Source of the DNA: Candidatus Segatella papionis
Lineage (GTDB): Bacteria; Bacteroidota; Bacteroidia; Bacteroidales; Bacteroidaceae
Length of the DNA: 5,152 bases
NCBI GenBank assembly: GCA_002297965.1
Contig: DBLF01000036.1
Coordinates: forward strand, 977-6,128
Direction of reading: 5' to 3'
Both the position numbers and the translations under genes were made by a program. Below the pieces are notes generated by a model. The model saw nothing but the letters and a program-made list of their open reading frames with translations, was not told the origin of the DNA and searched no databases. The stretch's first letter is position 1; each line of letters opens with the position of its first letter. Shown here piece after piece: positions 4,907-5,152 of the stretch.

Positions 4907-5152
4907 ATGCTGAATAAAAAAGTAGAAGAGGCTCTCAATGCCCAAATTAACGCAGAGATGTGGTCAGCTTACCTATACCTGTCTATGGCTGCTTATTGCC
5001 ATGCCAACGGCAATCACATCATACAGCGTGGTGGTCATGTAGAGTTGAAGGCCATTGATGCCGTACCTACCACATGGGATATACTCAAGCCGCACCTTTG
5101 GCTAACAAAGCATAAAAGATTGAAATACTCGAAAGCTATCTATCTGCCTTAG
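4907..5152 (+). pseudogene. ftnA: Ferritin (FtnA-like), internally deleted and truncated
   Basis: An intact bacterial ferritin of about 160-170 residues stores iron in a 24-mer shell; this frame is only 81 codons. Residues 1-35 are an excellent ferritin N terminus (LNKKVEEALNAQINAEMWSAYLYLSMAAYCHANG) with the ferroxidase ligand E17 and the conserved Y24. The sequence then jumps straight to NHIIQRGGHVELKAIDAVPTTW (36-57), which in ferritins lies about 30 residues further on. The missing piece is the first part of helix B with the ExxH metal ligands (E50 and H53 in E. coli FtnA numbering). After W57 the frame no longer looks like ferritin and stops at 5150-5152. A different frame just past W57 reads T-Q-A-A, which might be a remnant of the normal continuation, hinting at a frameshift. 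Later ligands (E94 and E126-E130 region in FtnA) are absent. The protein cannot form a ferroxidase centre as read. Promoter, leader and SD remain intact, so decay may be recent, or the sequence may be an assembly fault near a contig end. Confidence 0.78.

Overview
This window looks like chromosome from a member of the Bacteroidales, most likely a Prevotella/Segatella-type gut or oral anaerobe. Three things point there. The promoters fit the Bacteroidetes consensus (TTTG, about 20 nt, TAnnTTTG), ribosome-binding sites are mostly absent, and the proteins have the flavour of that group: a pyridoxamine kinase, a COG0731-type radical SAM enzyme, an exported TPR protein and a ferritin. The assignment rests on reading alone; no database search was run.

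Layout from left to right. Positions 1-1016 (minus strand) carry the first 338 codons of an Nramp-family Mn2+/Fe2+ transporter, whose 3' end lies outside the window. A 280-nt divergent intergenic region follows, with a promoter for each direction; both use the same -7 octamer, TACTTTTG. Next is a plus-strand pair: a radical SAM enzyme of unknown substrate (1297-2064) and a PdxY-like pyridoxamine kinase (2138-2959). They are separated by 73 nt that hold a heptanucleotide repeat run. These two converge on a minus-strand gene for an exported TPR protein (3296-4492). The 336-nt convergent gap between them is full of dyad symmetry, including a striking 22-bp-period array of palindromes. Finally, a divergent 414-nt spacer carries the TPR gene promoter (minus) and a textbook promoter with a strong Shine-Dalgarno sequence (plus). 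The latter drives a broken ferritin gene (4907-5152) that ends with the window.

Functionally this is a housekeeping/metal-homeostasis neighbourhood: metal uptake (mntH), iron storage (ferritin, apparently decayed here), vitamin B6 salvage and an orphan radical SAM enzyme. Only the radical SAM and kinase genes could plausibly share a transcript. I see no rRNA, tRNA, transposase, CRISPR array or recognisable defence system. The signals that stand out most are the palindrome array in the convergent gap, and the ferritin remnant that keeps a perfect promoter, a leader stem-loop and a strong SD although the protein has lost its metal centre.
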